Shown here: piece after piece, positions 32,575-42,500 of the stretch
Numbering within the stretch: position 1 is the stretch's first letter
Layout: every line of letters starts with the position of its first letter
Origin: Nocardia vulneris
Lineage (GTDB): Bacteria > Actinomycetota > Actinomycetes > Mycobacteriales > Mycobacteriaceae
DNA length: 64,000 nt
Assembly (NCBI RefSeq): GCF_001613425.1
Contig: NZ_BDCI01000023.1
Location: forward strand, 434,001 to 498,000
Reading direction: 5' to 3'
Notes under the pieces: generated by a model
The model's database searches: none
Seen by the model: only the letters and a program-made list of their open reading frames with translations
Told to the model about the DNA's origin: nothing
Program-made: the position numbers and the translations under genes

Positions 32575-35500
32575 ATGTCGACCATTGCCAACACCCCGAA
32601 CCGCCTGCGGGACAGTCGATCCGATCGGCCATCGCACGAAATCAGCGAGGGTGCGCGGTATCCGCTGTCGGCCGCGCAGCGCCGGGCCTGGTTCCTGCAG
32701 ACCCGCGATCCCGCGGACACCACCCTCAATATCTGTGTCGCGTACCGTTTGACCGGTCCGTTGGTCGTGCCCCGGTTACGGGCCGCGCTCAGCGCGGTCG
32801 TCGCGCGGCACGACATTCTGCACACCACGTACGGTCTGGCCGCCGACGGCGAACCGTTTCAGGCCGTGCGACCGGACGTACAGCCGTCCTGGCAGGAACA
32901 CGACCTGTCGGAGCTGGCCGAACCGAGCCGGGCCCGGCGCTCGGAAGTATTGGCGCGCCGCGAATTCGGCCGTCCCTTCGACCTGGCCGCCGAGGCGCCG
33001 CTGCGCTGCACCCTGGTGCGCACCGGCGCCGAGGAGTTCGTCTTCATCCTGGTCGCGCATACCATCTGCTGGGACGACGACTCGTGGAGTGTGCTGCGCA
33101 CCGAACTGAACGCCGCGTACAACGGCGCCGAGCCGCTCGCCGGTCCCGGCACCCAGTTCGTGGATGTCGCCGTGCTCGGCGAGGCGACCGGCACACCCGC
33201 GGACGCGGCGGTCGACTACTGGCGCCGCACCCTGCGTCCGCTGCCCGAGCCGCTCGAGCTGCCGGGCAAGCCGATCGTCGCGGATACCGAGAACCGCCGG
33301 ACCGGGCGCAGCGTGCTCGCGGTACCGCCCGAGCTACTCGCGCGGGTATACGCGTTCGCGGGCGCACACGACTCGACGCCGTTCGCGGTGGCGCTCGCCG
33401 CGTTCCACGCGCTGATCCACCGCTACACGGCGGCAACGGATTTCCTCGTCTCAGTGCCCGTGTCCACCCGGGATGCGTCCGCGGTCTCGGTGATCGGGTA
33501 CTTCGGCAACACGGTGCTGCTGCGTGCGGCGGTCCGGCCCGGCGACACCTTCACGGAGTTCGCCGCGGACGTACGGGACACCTGTGCCGCGGCGTTCGCG
33601 CACCAGGAGGTCGGCATCGACCGGGTGATCCGCGAGATCAACCCGGACCGCGGCAACGGCCGCGACGGCCTGGAACAGCTGCTACGGGTCGGCTTCGGCG
33701 TGCGTGAGGCGCCCCGCGGATTCGAGTTCGACGGCATCACCGCCACCGGACTGGACCTCGGCCGCTCGGTGCCGCAGGTGCCGTTGCGGGTCACCGCCGT
33801 GTTCGACGTGCACGGTGTCCACCTCGAGGCCGAGTACTGGACCGACGAGGTCGAACACGGGCTGGTCGAGCAATTGCTCACGCACTACGTCCGGCTGCTC
33901 GGCAGCGCGCTGGCCGCGCCGGGTGCACGCGTCGGTGAGCTGGATATGTATGGCCCGCAGGACCGTTCGCGACTGCTGGCACAGTCGCACGGCCTGCTGG
34001 TGGACACCCCGGCGAGCACGATGGTCGCGCTGTTCGAACGTGCCGTCGCGGCCACGCCCGGCGCAGCGGCGGTGCTGGTGCCGCGCCATGACGGTGCCGA
34101 CGACGTGGCACTGTCCTACGACCAGCTCAATCGTCGCGCGAATCGATTGGCGCACTGGCTGATCGGGCAGGGGATCGGTCCCGAGGACGCGGTCGCGCTG
34201 CGCCTGGGCAATTCGGTCGAGTTCGTGGTCGCGGTGCTGGCGGTGCTCAAAGCCGGTGGCGCCTACCTGCCGATCGATCCGGCCGACCCGGACGAGCGCA
34301 TCGAGGAGTTCTACCGAGACGCCCGCCCGCGGCTGGTTTTCGGCATGGTCGAGTTGGTGGCCGCGGAAGAGTCCGCGGTCGGATTGCCCGATCACGATCC
34401 GGCCGATCCGGAACGGGTGCGCCCGCTGCGCCCCGGCAATCTCGCCTACCTCATCTACACCTCGGGATCGACCGGAAAGCCCAAGGGCGTAGCGGTTTCG
34501 CACGCGGCGATCGCCGAGCACCTGGACGGCTTCCGCGCGGAATGGGGGATGACGGCCGAGGACCGGCTGTTGCAGTCGTCGCCGGTGAGCTTCGACGCGT
34601 CGCTGCTGGACATCTTCGTCACCTTGACTGTCGGTGCGTGCCTGGTGATTCCGAAGCCCGCCGCGTTCCGCGACATCCCGTACGTCGCCGACCTGATCAC
34701 CCGCTGCGGGATCACCGTGCTGCACATGGTGCCGTCGACGCTGAGCACCTTCCTGCTGCTGCCCGAGGTGAGCGAATGGCGTGCGCTGCGCCATGTTCCG
34801 GTCGGCGGCGAGGCGTTGCTCGGTGAGGTGGCCGATCGCTTCGCGGGGGTCTTCGACGCCGAACTGCGCAACCACTACGGTCCGACCGAAGCGGTGGTCT
34901 CCGCGACGCATATGCCTGTCGACGGTCCGCAGGGCACCCGGATCGTGCCGATCGGCGTGCCGAACCGCAACGTGTACTGCTACCTGCTCGACGAGCGATT
35001 GCAGCTGGTGCCGCACGGCGTCGTCGGGGAAATCTATTTGGGGGGAGCGCAATTGGCGCGGGGGTATCTGCATCGGGCGGGACCGACCGCGGACCGTTTC
35101 GTCGCCGATCCGTTCCTGCCGGGCGCGCGGCTGTACCGCACCGGCGATCTGGCCCGGCGCGGGGCCGACGGCGTGCTCGAATTCGTCGGCCGCGCCGACG
35201 CGCAGGTGAAGGTGCGCGGGTTCCGCATCGAACTCGGCGAGGTGGAGGCCACCATCGCGGCGCATCCCGGCGTCGGGCACTGTGCGGTGGTCGCGGTGGC
35301 CGACCGCTCGATCGGGACCATGCTCGCGGCCTACGTGGTGCCCGCCGCCGATGACCTCGACCTCGACCAGGTGCGGGCGCGGGCCGCCGCGAGCCTGCCC
35401 GAATACATGGTGCCCGCGGCGTTCATGCTGATCGACGAGATCCCGCTGACCAAGCACGGCAAGCTCGATCGCGACGCGCTGCCGGAGCCGGTCCGGATCG

Positions 35501-36735
35501 CGCACGGTTATCGAGAACCGGGCACCGCCACCGAGATTCGGCTCGTCGAGCTGTATCAGGAGATCTTCGGCATGGACCGGGTCGGCGCCGACGACTCGTT
35601 CTTCGACCTCGGCGGGCATTCTTTGCTGGCCAACCGGTTGGTGCCGCGGCTGCGTGCCGAATTCGGGGTGGAGATCGACGTGCGGGTGGTTTTCGACAAT
35701 CCGACGGTGGCCGGGCTGGCCGCGCTCATCGAGGCGACTCCCGTTGCTGCGCCGGAGGAATTGACCGCCGCAGAACGCGAGCGCGTGCTCGGCGAGTGGT
35801 CCACCGGCGTCGACCTCGCCGATGTGCCCGACCTGGCCGAGGTCATCCGCGGCGGTCACAGCTTCCCCAGTAGCCGTCCTGCGATCCGTTGCGGCACAAA
35901 GTCGTTGACCTACGGCGAGTTGTTCGCCCGCTTGGCTGCCGGTCGCCCCGACGAACTCGCGCCGACCGACGACGTGGCCGAGCGCCTGGTGCGTTTGGTC
36001 ACGACGCTGCTCGATGCCGAGGCGGAATCGGGTGCGCAGGCCTGCGTCCTGCCGCCCGTCGCGGCCTTGGCGGTGGCGGTCGCGGATCGTCGTGCGGTGG
36101 CCGCGGACCGGCGATGCCGAAACGCCGACCCGGCCTACCACGCACGGGATGTGCGACTGCTCGCGGTGCGCCGCATCGATGCGCGTGCGGCGGTCGAACT
36201 GTTCGCGGCCCTGGCCGATGGCGCGCAGTTGATCGTCGCCACACCGGCGCAATGGTCCGATCCCGCCGAATTGGCGGCGCTGATCCCGGAATTCGCGGTG
36301 ACCCATGTCGTCACCGAGGTCGGCACCGCGGCCGGGATCGCGCGGGCGGCCGCCGCGACGGTCTGTCGCTGGGATCTCACCGGAACCGACACTGCGCCAA
36401 CGCTTCCCGCGTTGCTCGCGACGGCGGCACCGGGCTCGGTCGGTACCGTGGCCTACGCGGTGCCGGAGTATGTGGGCGCGGTGGCGCGCGGACCGCTGGA
36501 CGGCACCGGGCGGGTGCGCCCGATTCCCGGCGCCCGGGTGCTGGTGCTCGACGAGCGCGGCAGGCCGGTCCGCCCCGGGGTGCTCGGCGAGGTCTTCGTC
36601 GGCGGCGCGGCACTGGGCCGGGTGGGTGACGCGGCGGCCGGCCCGTTCCTGGCCGACCCGTTCGCACCGGGGTTGCTGGTGCGCACCGGCGATCGTGCAT
36701 CCTGGACCGACGATGGTTGGCTGGTGTTTGCTTAG
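32575..36735 (+). CDS. NRPS: C(degenerate)-A-T plus vestigial adenylation domain
   Basis: 1386 residues. Condensation domain about 30-450, whose HHxxxD motif reads HTICWDD near 161, so the second, catalytic His is Thr. Adenylation domain about 475-985 with YTSGSTGKPKG (about 629), YGPTEAVV (about 767), RTGDLARRG and GRADAQVKVRGFRIELGE. Carrier domain with LGGHSLLAN (about 1012). The last 290 residues resemble an adenylation domain (LTYGELFARL; PGARVLVLDERGRPVRPG; LVRTGDRASWTDDGW) but lack the TSGSTG loop and stop just after RTGD. By-eye pocket residues of the complete A domain are about D-A-L-H-P-G-H-V-S, no match I recognise. The start at 32575 follows GAAGGAA. Its stop codon is within the next iron box. 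Likely part of siderophore assembly; the amino acid is unknown. Confidence 0.85.
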   Translation: MSTIANTPNRLRDSRSDRPSHEISEGARYPLSAAQRRAWFLQTRDPADTTLNICVAYRLTGPLVVPRLRAALSAVVARHDILHTTYGLAADGEPFQAVRPDVQPSWQEHDLSELAEPSRARRSEVLARREFGRPFDLAAEAPLRCTLVRTGAEEFVFILVAHTICWDDDSWSVLRTELNAAYNGAEPLAGPGTQFVDVAVLGEATGTPADAAVDYWRRTLRPLPEPLELPGKPIVADTENRRTGRSVLAVPPELLARVYAFAGAHDSTPFAVALAAFHALIHRYTAATDFLVSVPVSTRDASAVSVIGYFGNTVLLRAAVRPGDTFTEFAADVRDTCAAAFAHQEVGIDRVIREINPDRGNGRDGLEQLLRVGFGVREAPRGFEFDGITATGLDLGRSVPQVPLRVTAVFDVHGVHLEAEYWTDEVEHGLVEQLLTHYVRLLGSALAAPGARVGELDMYGPQDRSRLLAQSHGLLVDTPASTMVALFERAVAATPGAAAVLVPRHDGADDVALSYDQLNRRANRLAHWLIGQGIGPEDAVALRLGNSVEFVVAVLAVLKAGGAYLPIDPADPDERIEEFYRDARPRLVFGMVELVAAEESAVGLPDHDPADPERVRPLRPGNLAYLIYTSGSTGKPKGVAVSHAAIAEHLDGFRAEWGMTAEDRLLQSSPVSFDASLLDIFVTLTVGACLVIPKPAAFRDIPYVADLITRCGITVLHMVPSTLSTFLLLPEVSEWRALRHVPVGGEALLGEVADRFAGVFDAELRNHYGPTEAVVSATHMPVDGPQGTRIVPIGVPNRNVYCYLLDERLQLVPHGVVGEIYLGGAQLARGYLHRAGPTADRFVADPFLPGARLYRTGDLARRGADGVLEFVGRADAQVKVRGFRIELGEVEATIAAHPGVGHCAVVAVADRSIGTMLAAYVVPAADDLDLDQVRARAAASLPEYMVPAAFMLIDEIPLTKHGKLDRDALPEPVRIAHGYREPGTATEIRLVELYQEIFGMDRVGADDSFFDLGGHSLLANRLVPRLRAEFGVEIDVRVVFDNPTVAGLAALIEATPVAAPEELTAAERERVLGEWSTGVDLADVPDLAEVIRGGHSFPSSRPAIRCGTKSLTYGELFARLAAGRPDELAPTDDVAERLVRLVTTLLDAEAESGAQACVLPPVAALAVAVADRRAVAADRRCRNADPAYHARDVRLLAVRRIDARAAVELFAALADGAQLIVATPAQWSDPAELAALIPEFAVTHVVTEVGTAAGIARAAAATVCRWDLTGTDTAPTLPALLATAAPGSVGTVAYAVPEYVGAVARGPLDGTGRVRPIPGARVLVLDERGRPVRPGVLGEVFVGGAALGRVGDAAAGPFLADPFAPGLLVRTGDRASWTDDGWLVFA

Positions 36736-36745
36736 CCTTACCTTT
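36727..36745. promoter_or_regulatory. Iron box overlapping the NRPS stop codon
   Basis: Read on the minus strand, AAAGGTAAGGCTAAGCAAA matches the consensus at 14 of 19 positions by eye. It lies 33 bases before the binding lipoprotein gene and contains the stop codon of the NRPS (36733-36735). Confidence 0.75.
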
Positions 36746-36778
36746 TTGCGGCAAGGATCGGATATGAGGAGTGACGGA

Positions 36779-37771
36779 ATGAAGCTGGGCCGAAGAACGG
36801 CGGGACGGGGTCGCGGCATGGTCGGCCGCGCTGTCGCGGTGCTCGCGGTGGGTCTGCTGCTGACGTCCGCCGCCTGTGGTTCCGACGACAAGAGCGACGA
36901 CGCGTCCGGTGCGGTGACGATCACGCATTCGCTGGGTGAGACCGCCGTCAGCGGCACCCCGAAGCGCATCGTCACCCTGGGCAACCAGTGGCTCGACGCC
37001 ACGTTGGCGCTGGGTGTGACACCGGTCGGCTACGCGGACAACGTCTCGATGGGCAGCAAGTCGAAGGTGCCGTGGGTGCCGGATTCGCTGAACGAGGCCA
37101 AGGTGCTCAGCATGGGTTCCGACGTGGTGGAGCAGATCGCCGCGCTGGAACCGGACCTGATCCTGGTGCCCGGCTTCATGGTCGACAAGGCGATGTACGA
37201 GAAGTTGTCCAAACTGGCGCCGACCATCGGACCGGTGACGCCCAACGCGCAGGTCGACCAGTGGTCGGATCAGCTCGCGACGCTCGGCAAGGTGCTGCAC
37301 CGGCAGGCCGACGCGGACAAGGTGGTCGCCGACGTCAACGGGCGGATCGACGGGGTGGCGCACCGGTATCCGGGCTTGCGCGGCAAGACCTTCCTCACCT
37401 GCATGCTGACCGGCCCCGCGCAGTTGATGGTGCTGGCCGACCCGAAGGACGGCTCGGCCACGCTGTTCAATCGGCTCGGCATGTCGATCCCCGAGAAGAT
37501 CGCGCAGGAGGCGCCCGCCGGCGGCCGGCTGGCGCTGTCGCCGGAACGGTTGGGCGACTTGACCTCCGACATGCTGGTCTGTGGCGCGCTGCCCGCGTTC
37601 GAGGAGAAGTTCAAGCGGCTGCCCGGCTACGACGCGTTGCCGTCGGTGCAGCGCAACGGCATCGCGTTCGTCGACGTGACGACGATCAGCGCGATCAATA
37701 CCCCGACACCGCTGTCGGTGCCTTTCGTGCTGGACAAGCTGGATCCGACGTTCGCGGCTGTGAGCAAGTAG
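36779..37771 (+). CDS. Iron-siderophore substrate-binding lipoprotein
   Basis: 330 residues. Signal sequence with lipobox LLLTSAAC-GS, so the mature protein is lipid-anchored outside the membrane. It is followed by the FepB/FecB-type binding fold: GTPKRIVTLGNQWLDATLALGV, VEQIAALEPDLILVPG and the C-terminal AFVDVTTISAINTPTPLSVP. It should capture the ferri-siderophore and hand it to a transporter. The ATG at 36779 was chosen because AGGAG (36767-36771) is seven bases upstream; 36764 is an alternative. It splits the NRPS genes and has its own iron box. A close paralog begins beyond the right edge and ends at 63843. Confidence 0.9.
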   Translation: MKLGRRTAGRGRGMVGRAVAVLAVGLLLTSAACGSDDKSDDASGAVTITHSLGETAVSGTPKRIVTLGNQWLDATLALGVTPVGYADNVSMGSKSKVPWVPDSLNEAKVLSMGSDVVEQIAALEPDLILVPGFMVDKAMYEKLSKLAPTIGPVTPNAQVDQWSDQLATLGKVLHRQADADKVVADVNGRIDGVAHRYPGLRGKTFLTCMLTGPAQLMVLADPKDGSATLFNRLGMSIPEKIAQEAPAGGRLALSPERLGDLTSDMLVCGALPAFEEKFKRLPGYDALPSVQRNGIAFVDVTTISAINTPTPLSVPFVLDKLDPTFAAVSK

Positions 37772-37800
37772 GCACGGCTGGTCCGCTGACCACAGCTGGT

Positions 37801-37819
37801 TTAGGATAGGCTAACTTTA
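37801..37819. promoter_or_regulatory. Iron box upstream of the C-T NRPS gene
   Basis: TTAGGATAGGCTAACTTTA matches the consensus at 16 of 19 positions, the best in the window. It lies about 107 bases before the NRPS gene at 37927. Confidence 0.88.
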
Positions 37820-37926
37820 ATCCGGGGGTGGGTAGCTACGTGCTGTCCACCCCCGATTGGTTGATCGGTAGATAGTGGCCGCGGCGGTTTCCCAGGTGAT
37901 TGCTGCGGTGCTCGGAAGGATCGAAC

Positions 37927-39597
37927 ATGTCGGATTCGCTGGTGCGAAACGTGCACAGGGCCACCACCACTGGTGATCGTGGCACCCCGCTGTCACTCGC
38001 GCAGCAGGCCGTGCTGCTGCCGGAACGCCTGCGGCGCACCGCCGCCGCGAATCTGTTCGTCGCGCTGGAGGTCACCGGCGATCTGGACGACGAGGCGTTC
38101 GAGCAGGCGGCCATCGCGATGCTGACCGAGCACGAGATTCTGCGCACGGTCTTCCCTGACGACCGCCGCGTGCCCTATCAGCGCGTGGTGGCCGTGCCGG
38201 ACACCGTGGTCGAGACCGTCCGCATCGAGCAGGACGGACTGGACTCCGCGCTGCGCTCGGACGCGGTGCACCGCTTCGACCTGGTGCACGACCTGCCGAT
38301 CCGGCTGCGGCGCTATGCATTGCCCGACCGCGCTGTCGTTTCGATCACGGTGCATCCGGTCGCCGCCGACGACCGCACGGTGGATCTGCTGGCGGCCGGG
38401 CTCTTCGCGGCCTACGAGCACGGCCAGGCCGAGCCCGCCGCGGCGCAGTACCGCAGCCTGGTCGCGGCGCAACTGAAAGCGCTGGGCGGCACCGCCGCCG
38501 ACGACCCGGACCTGGCCTACTGGACGGCGCGCCTCGCGGATCTGCCCGACCGCGCGACCCCGATCCTCGACGATGAGCCCGGCGCGGAAGGCCCGCGCCG
38601 GTCCTTCCGTCTGCCGCGGCCCGCGTTCGACGCCTTGCGTGGCGAGCACGACGCGACCGTGGTCTTCGCCGCGCTCGTGGCCAGGGCGCTCAGCGAAGCG
38701 GGTCTCGGCGACGATGTGCCGGTGGGTGTGCTGGAGCCCGCGCAGCAGGGCACAGTACTCGGCAATACCGCCAATCAGCTGGTGTTGCGGCTGGATTCGG
38801 TGCGGACGGGCACCCCTCGGGAACTCGTCGGCGCGACCGCGGCCTGCGCCACCGAGGCCCGGGCGCACGCGCAGACCAGGATCGAACGGCTCACCCATCA
38901 GCTGAAGGGCACCGGCGCGGTGGTGACCGGCGCGCTCTTCCAGGTGCTCGTCGGGGTGCGGGCAGATGGGCCGATCGCGCTCAGCACGGGCGAATACACG
39001 GTGCGCGAACTGCACCGCCGCACCGCCCGCCCGTACGGGGTCGACCTCGTCGTGGATATCGCGATCGACCCCGACGGCGCCACCGTCACCCTCGAGTTCC
39101 CGGCCCTGTCAGGCCGCCGCGCGCTCGACGATCTCGCCGCCCATCTCGAAAGCCGTTGCGCGGCATGGGTCGATGGCACCGACGTGGCGATCGACACGGC
39201 ACTGTTCACCGAGCCGGGCGCGGCCGGTGATCTCGCGGGCGGCCCCGGGCTCGGCGGCGCACCGCAGACCGACGCCGAACGCGTTGTGGCGGCGGCGATC
39301 CGGAAGGTGCTCGAGCTCGACGAGGACGACGAGGTCGGCCGCGCGGACACCTTCTTCTCGCTCGGCGGCGACTCGATCGCCGCGCTGCGCCTGGTCACCG
39401 ACCTGGCCGAGCAGGGCTACGTGCTCGACGTGCAAACCGTTTTCGCCTTCCCGACGGTGCACGAACTCGCCACGCAGCTGGCCGAGGGCGAGCCCGCCGC
39501 GGCGGCGCCCGCTCCGGCTGCCGCGGCGCCGATGAGTGCGTCCGGCTTGGATCCCGCCGCGCTGGCGGCGCTCGGCAAGAAATTCGGCGCGAAGTGA
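37927..39597 (+). CDS. Small NRPS: degenerate condensation domain plus carrier domain
   Basis: 556 residues. Residues 15-430 have the condensation-domain layout (PLSLAQQAVLLPERLRR; ILRTVFPDD; GNTANQLVLRL), but the active-site motif is HPVAADD near residue 143: the first His and Asp remain, while the second His is Pro. The carrier domain has FFSLGGDSIAALRL (about 473-486), with the phosphopantetheine Ser intact. An Ala-Pro linker and a short ASGLDPAALAALGKKFGAK tail end the protein. There is no adenylation domain, so the carrier must be loaded in trans. The ATG follows GGAAGG. Its stop overlaps the GTG of the next NRPS. Iron box upstream. Confidence 0.85.
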   Translation: MSDSLVRNVHRATTTGDRGTPLSLAQQAVLLPERLRRTAAANLFVALEVTGDLDDEAFEQAAIAMLTEHEILRTVFPDDRRVPYQRVVAVPDTVVETVRIEQDGLDSALRSDAVHRFDLVHDLPIRLRRYALPDRAVVSITVHPVAADDRTVDLLAAGLFAAYEHGQAEPAAAQYRSLVAAQLKALGGTAADDPDLAYWTARLADLPDRATPILDDEPGAEGPRRSFRLPRPAFDALRGEHDATVVFAALVARALSEAGLGDDVPVGVLEPAQQGTVLGNTANQLVLRLDSVRTGTPRELVGATAACATEARAHAQTRIERLTHQLKGTGAVVTGALFQVLVGVRADGPIALSTGEYTVRELHRRTARPYGVDLVVDIAIDPDGATVTLEFPALSGRRALDDLAAHLESRCAAWVDGTDVAIDTALFTEPGAAGDLAGGPGLGGAPQTDAERVVAAAIRKVLELDEDDEVGRADTFFSLGGDSIAALRLVTDLAEQGYVLDVQTVFAFPTVHELATQLAEGEPAAAAPAPAAAAPMSASGLDPAALAALGKKFGAK

Positions 39598-42500
39598 GCA
39601 CCGAGATCCTCGACGTCGTCGCGCTGTCGCCGCTGCAGCGTGGCCTCTATTCGGTCAGCACCATGTCGGGCGAGGTCGATCCGTACCTGGTGACATTCGC
39701 CGCGCGGATCGACGACCTGGCCGACCTTCCCGGTCTGCGGGCGGCGTTCGACGCAGTGCTGCAACGCTATCCGCACCTGGGCGCGGCCGTGCTGACCGAC
39801 GGCCTGCCGCACCCGGTGCTGGTGATCACCTCGGACGGGCGGATCGGCTGGCGCGAGGTGGATCTGCGCGAGACCGCGGACCCGGAAGCCGCCGCCCAGC
39901 AGCTCTATTGGGACGAAGGCCGGGTGCGCATCGACCTGGACAACGGTCCGCTCTTCCGGGTGACCGTGGCGCGGGTCGCCGAGCACTCCTACGAATTGAT
40001 CTGTACCGCACACCACATCGTGGTCGACGGCTGGTCCATCCCGTTGATCTTCGCCGATCTGATCGCGTTGTACGGCGGTGGCGGATCGGCGCTGCCGCCC
40101 GCCCCGCCGCTGCGCGAGCACGCGGCCTGGTTGGCCGGCCGCGACACCGCGGCCTCCATCGCGGCCTGGACCGAGGCGCTCGCCGGGCTGTCGCCGATGC
40201 CGATGCTCGCGCCGCCCGCACCGGGCGACATCCCGGTGCTCGGCACCGCCGAATTCGACCGCGCGGAAACCGAACTGGTCGCCGACTGGGCCCGTTCCCA
40301 GGGCATCACCATGAACACCGTGTGCCAGATGGCCTGGGCCCGGGTGCTTTCCGGCCTCACCGGACGTGACGACGTGGTGTTCGGGCAAACCACCTCCGGG
40401 CGCGACGCGTCGCTGCCCCACGCCGATCGGCTGGTCGGCGCGCTCGTCACCACCATTCCGGTGCGGGTGCGGATGGACGAGCGCTCGCCCGCGCGGATCG
40501 GTGCCGAGCTGCAACGCACCGTGGCGCAGCTGCGGGCGCACGAATACCTGGGCATCGCCGAGATCACCAAACACGCCGACGTGGGACAGCTTTTCGACAC
40601 GCTGCTGGTCTTCGAGAACACTCCGCTCGGCGAGATCACCACCTCGATGCAGTTGACGGGTGGCGCCACGATGCGGCCGCGCCGGATCGATTCACCCAGC
40701 CACTATCCGATCGCGGTGGTGCCGGTGCTGGAGGACCAGCGGCTCATCACCCGGGTCGAAATCCGCCCCGACCTGGTGGACCGATTCGATCCGGATCAGC
40801 TGGCGCGCCGGGTGCTCGCGGTCATCCGGCGGCTGGTCGACGCCGAGCGCGGTTGCGATATCGACCTTCTGCTCGCCGGCGAACCCGCCGCGCTGACCGT
40901 CGCGCCGCAGCCGCCGGTGCCGTACGCCTCGGTGCCCGCGGCTCTGCTCGCCGCCGCGGATCGAGCCGGCGAACAGGTAGCCGTGATCGATGCGGCCGGG
41001 GCGCAGTCCTTCGCGGAATTCGGTTCGGCCGTACAGACTTTGGCTGCCGGACTGCGCACTGCGGGGGTGCGGCCCGGCGCCGCGGTGGCGGTCGTACTGC
41101 CCCGCGATCGCCGAGTGTTGCACGCGCCGTTCGCGATCGGCCTCGCCGGTGCGCTGTGCGTGCACGTGGACCCCGCGACGCCCGCGGACCGGCTGGCCTA
41201 CATGTTCGAGGTGGCGAACGTCGGCGTCGTGCTCGGCGACGAATCGCTGGCCGACACCTTGCGGCTCGTCCGTGAGCAGGGACGTGAGTTCGTGCACGCG
41301 GTACCGGACGCCCGCGGTGTGCTGCGGGTGCTCGGTGCGTCCGGCCCCGTCGAGGCGAATGTGCCGGTGCCGCAGCAGGATCGGAACGCGCCCTGCTATG
41401 TGGTGTTCACCTCCGGCACCACGGGCCGCCCGAAAGGGGTGGTGGTTCCGCACGGTGCGCTGCTGAATCACTGGTCGAACCACGAGCGCCGGATCTTCGC
41501 GCCGCTCGCCGCGCAGTCCGGGCGGCAGCTGCGGATCGGGCACGGCTGGTCGACCGGTTTCGACGCCGCCTGGCAGCCGACGGTCGCGCTGCTCAGCGGG
41601 CACGCGGTCGTCTTGCTCGGGGACAAGGTACGCACCGACGCGGAGCAGATCGTCGCGGCGATCGAGCAGCAGCGCATCGACATCTTCGACACCTCGCCGT
41701 CGATGTTGAACCGGTTGATCGCGGCCGGCCTGTTCACCCCGCGACCCGGCCCGGCCGAGCCCGCAGGGGAGTCCTGCCCGCTGCTGGTGCTCGCGCTGGG
41801 TGGTGAGGCGATCAGCCAGGACACCTGGACGCGGCTGCGCCGGCTGCCGACCACCCGGGTCATCAACTTCTACGGCCCGACCGAGACCACGGTGGAAGCC
41901 CTGATGGCCGACGTGCACGAGCACGCGGCGCCGACGATCGGGCGCACCTTCGACAACCTGTCGGCCGAGGTGCTCGACCATCGTCTGCGTCCGGTGCCGC
42001 CGGGCGGTCACGGCGAGTTGTACCTCTCCGGTGCGCAACTCGCGCTCGGCTATCTCGGCAGGCCGGCCACCACGGCGGCCGCCTTCGTCGCCGGCGGGAG
42101 CGCAAGGCGCTACCGCACCGGCGATCTGGTGCGCCGGACGGCCGCGGGCACGGTGGTCTACGAAGGTCGCATCGACAGCCAGGTCAAGATCAACGGTTAC
42201 CGGGTCGAGCCCGACGAGGCGACGGTCGTGCTGCGCGAACTCGACGGCGTAACGCACGCCGCCGCACTGGCTTTCGTGGAGAACGGCCGGACCCGGCTGG
42301 GCGCCCTGGTGGTCGCCGAGCTGTCCGTTGCCGAGATCCGCGCCGCCCTCGCGCAGCGCCTGCCCCGCTTCCTGGTGCCGACCCGGATCGTGCACGTCGA
42401 ACAGATCCCGTTGAACCGCAACGACAAACTCGATGTCCACGCCGCGACGGCGCTGCTGCACGCACCGGTCACCGATGCCGTGGTGGCCGAGCCCGCCACC

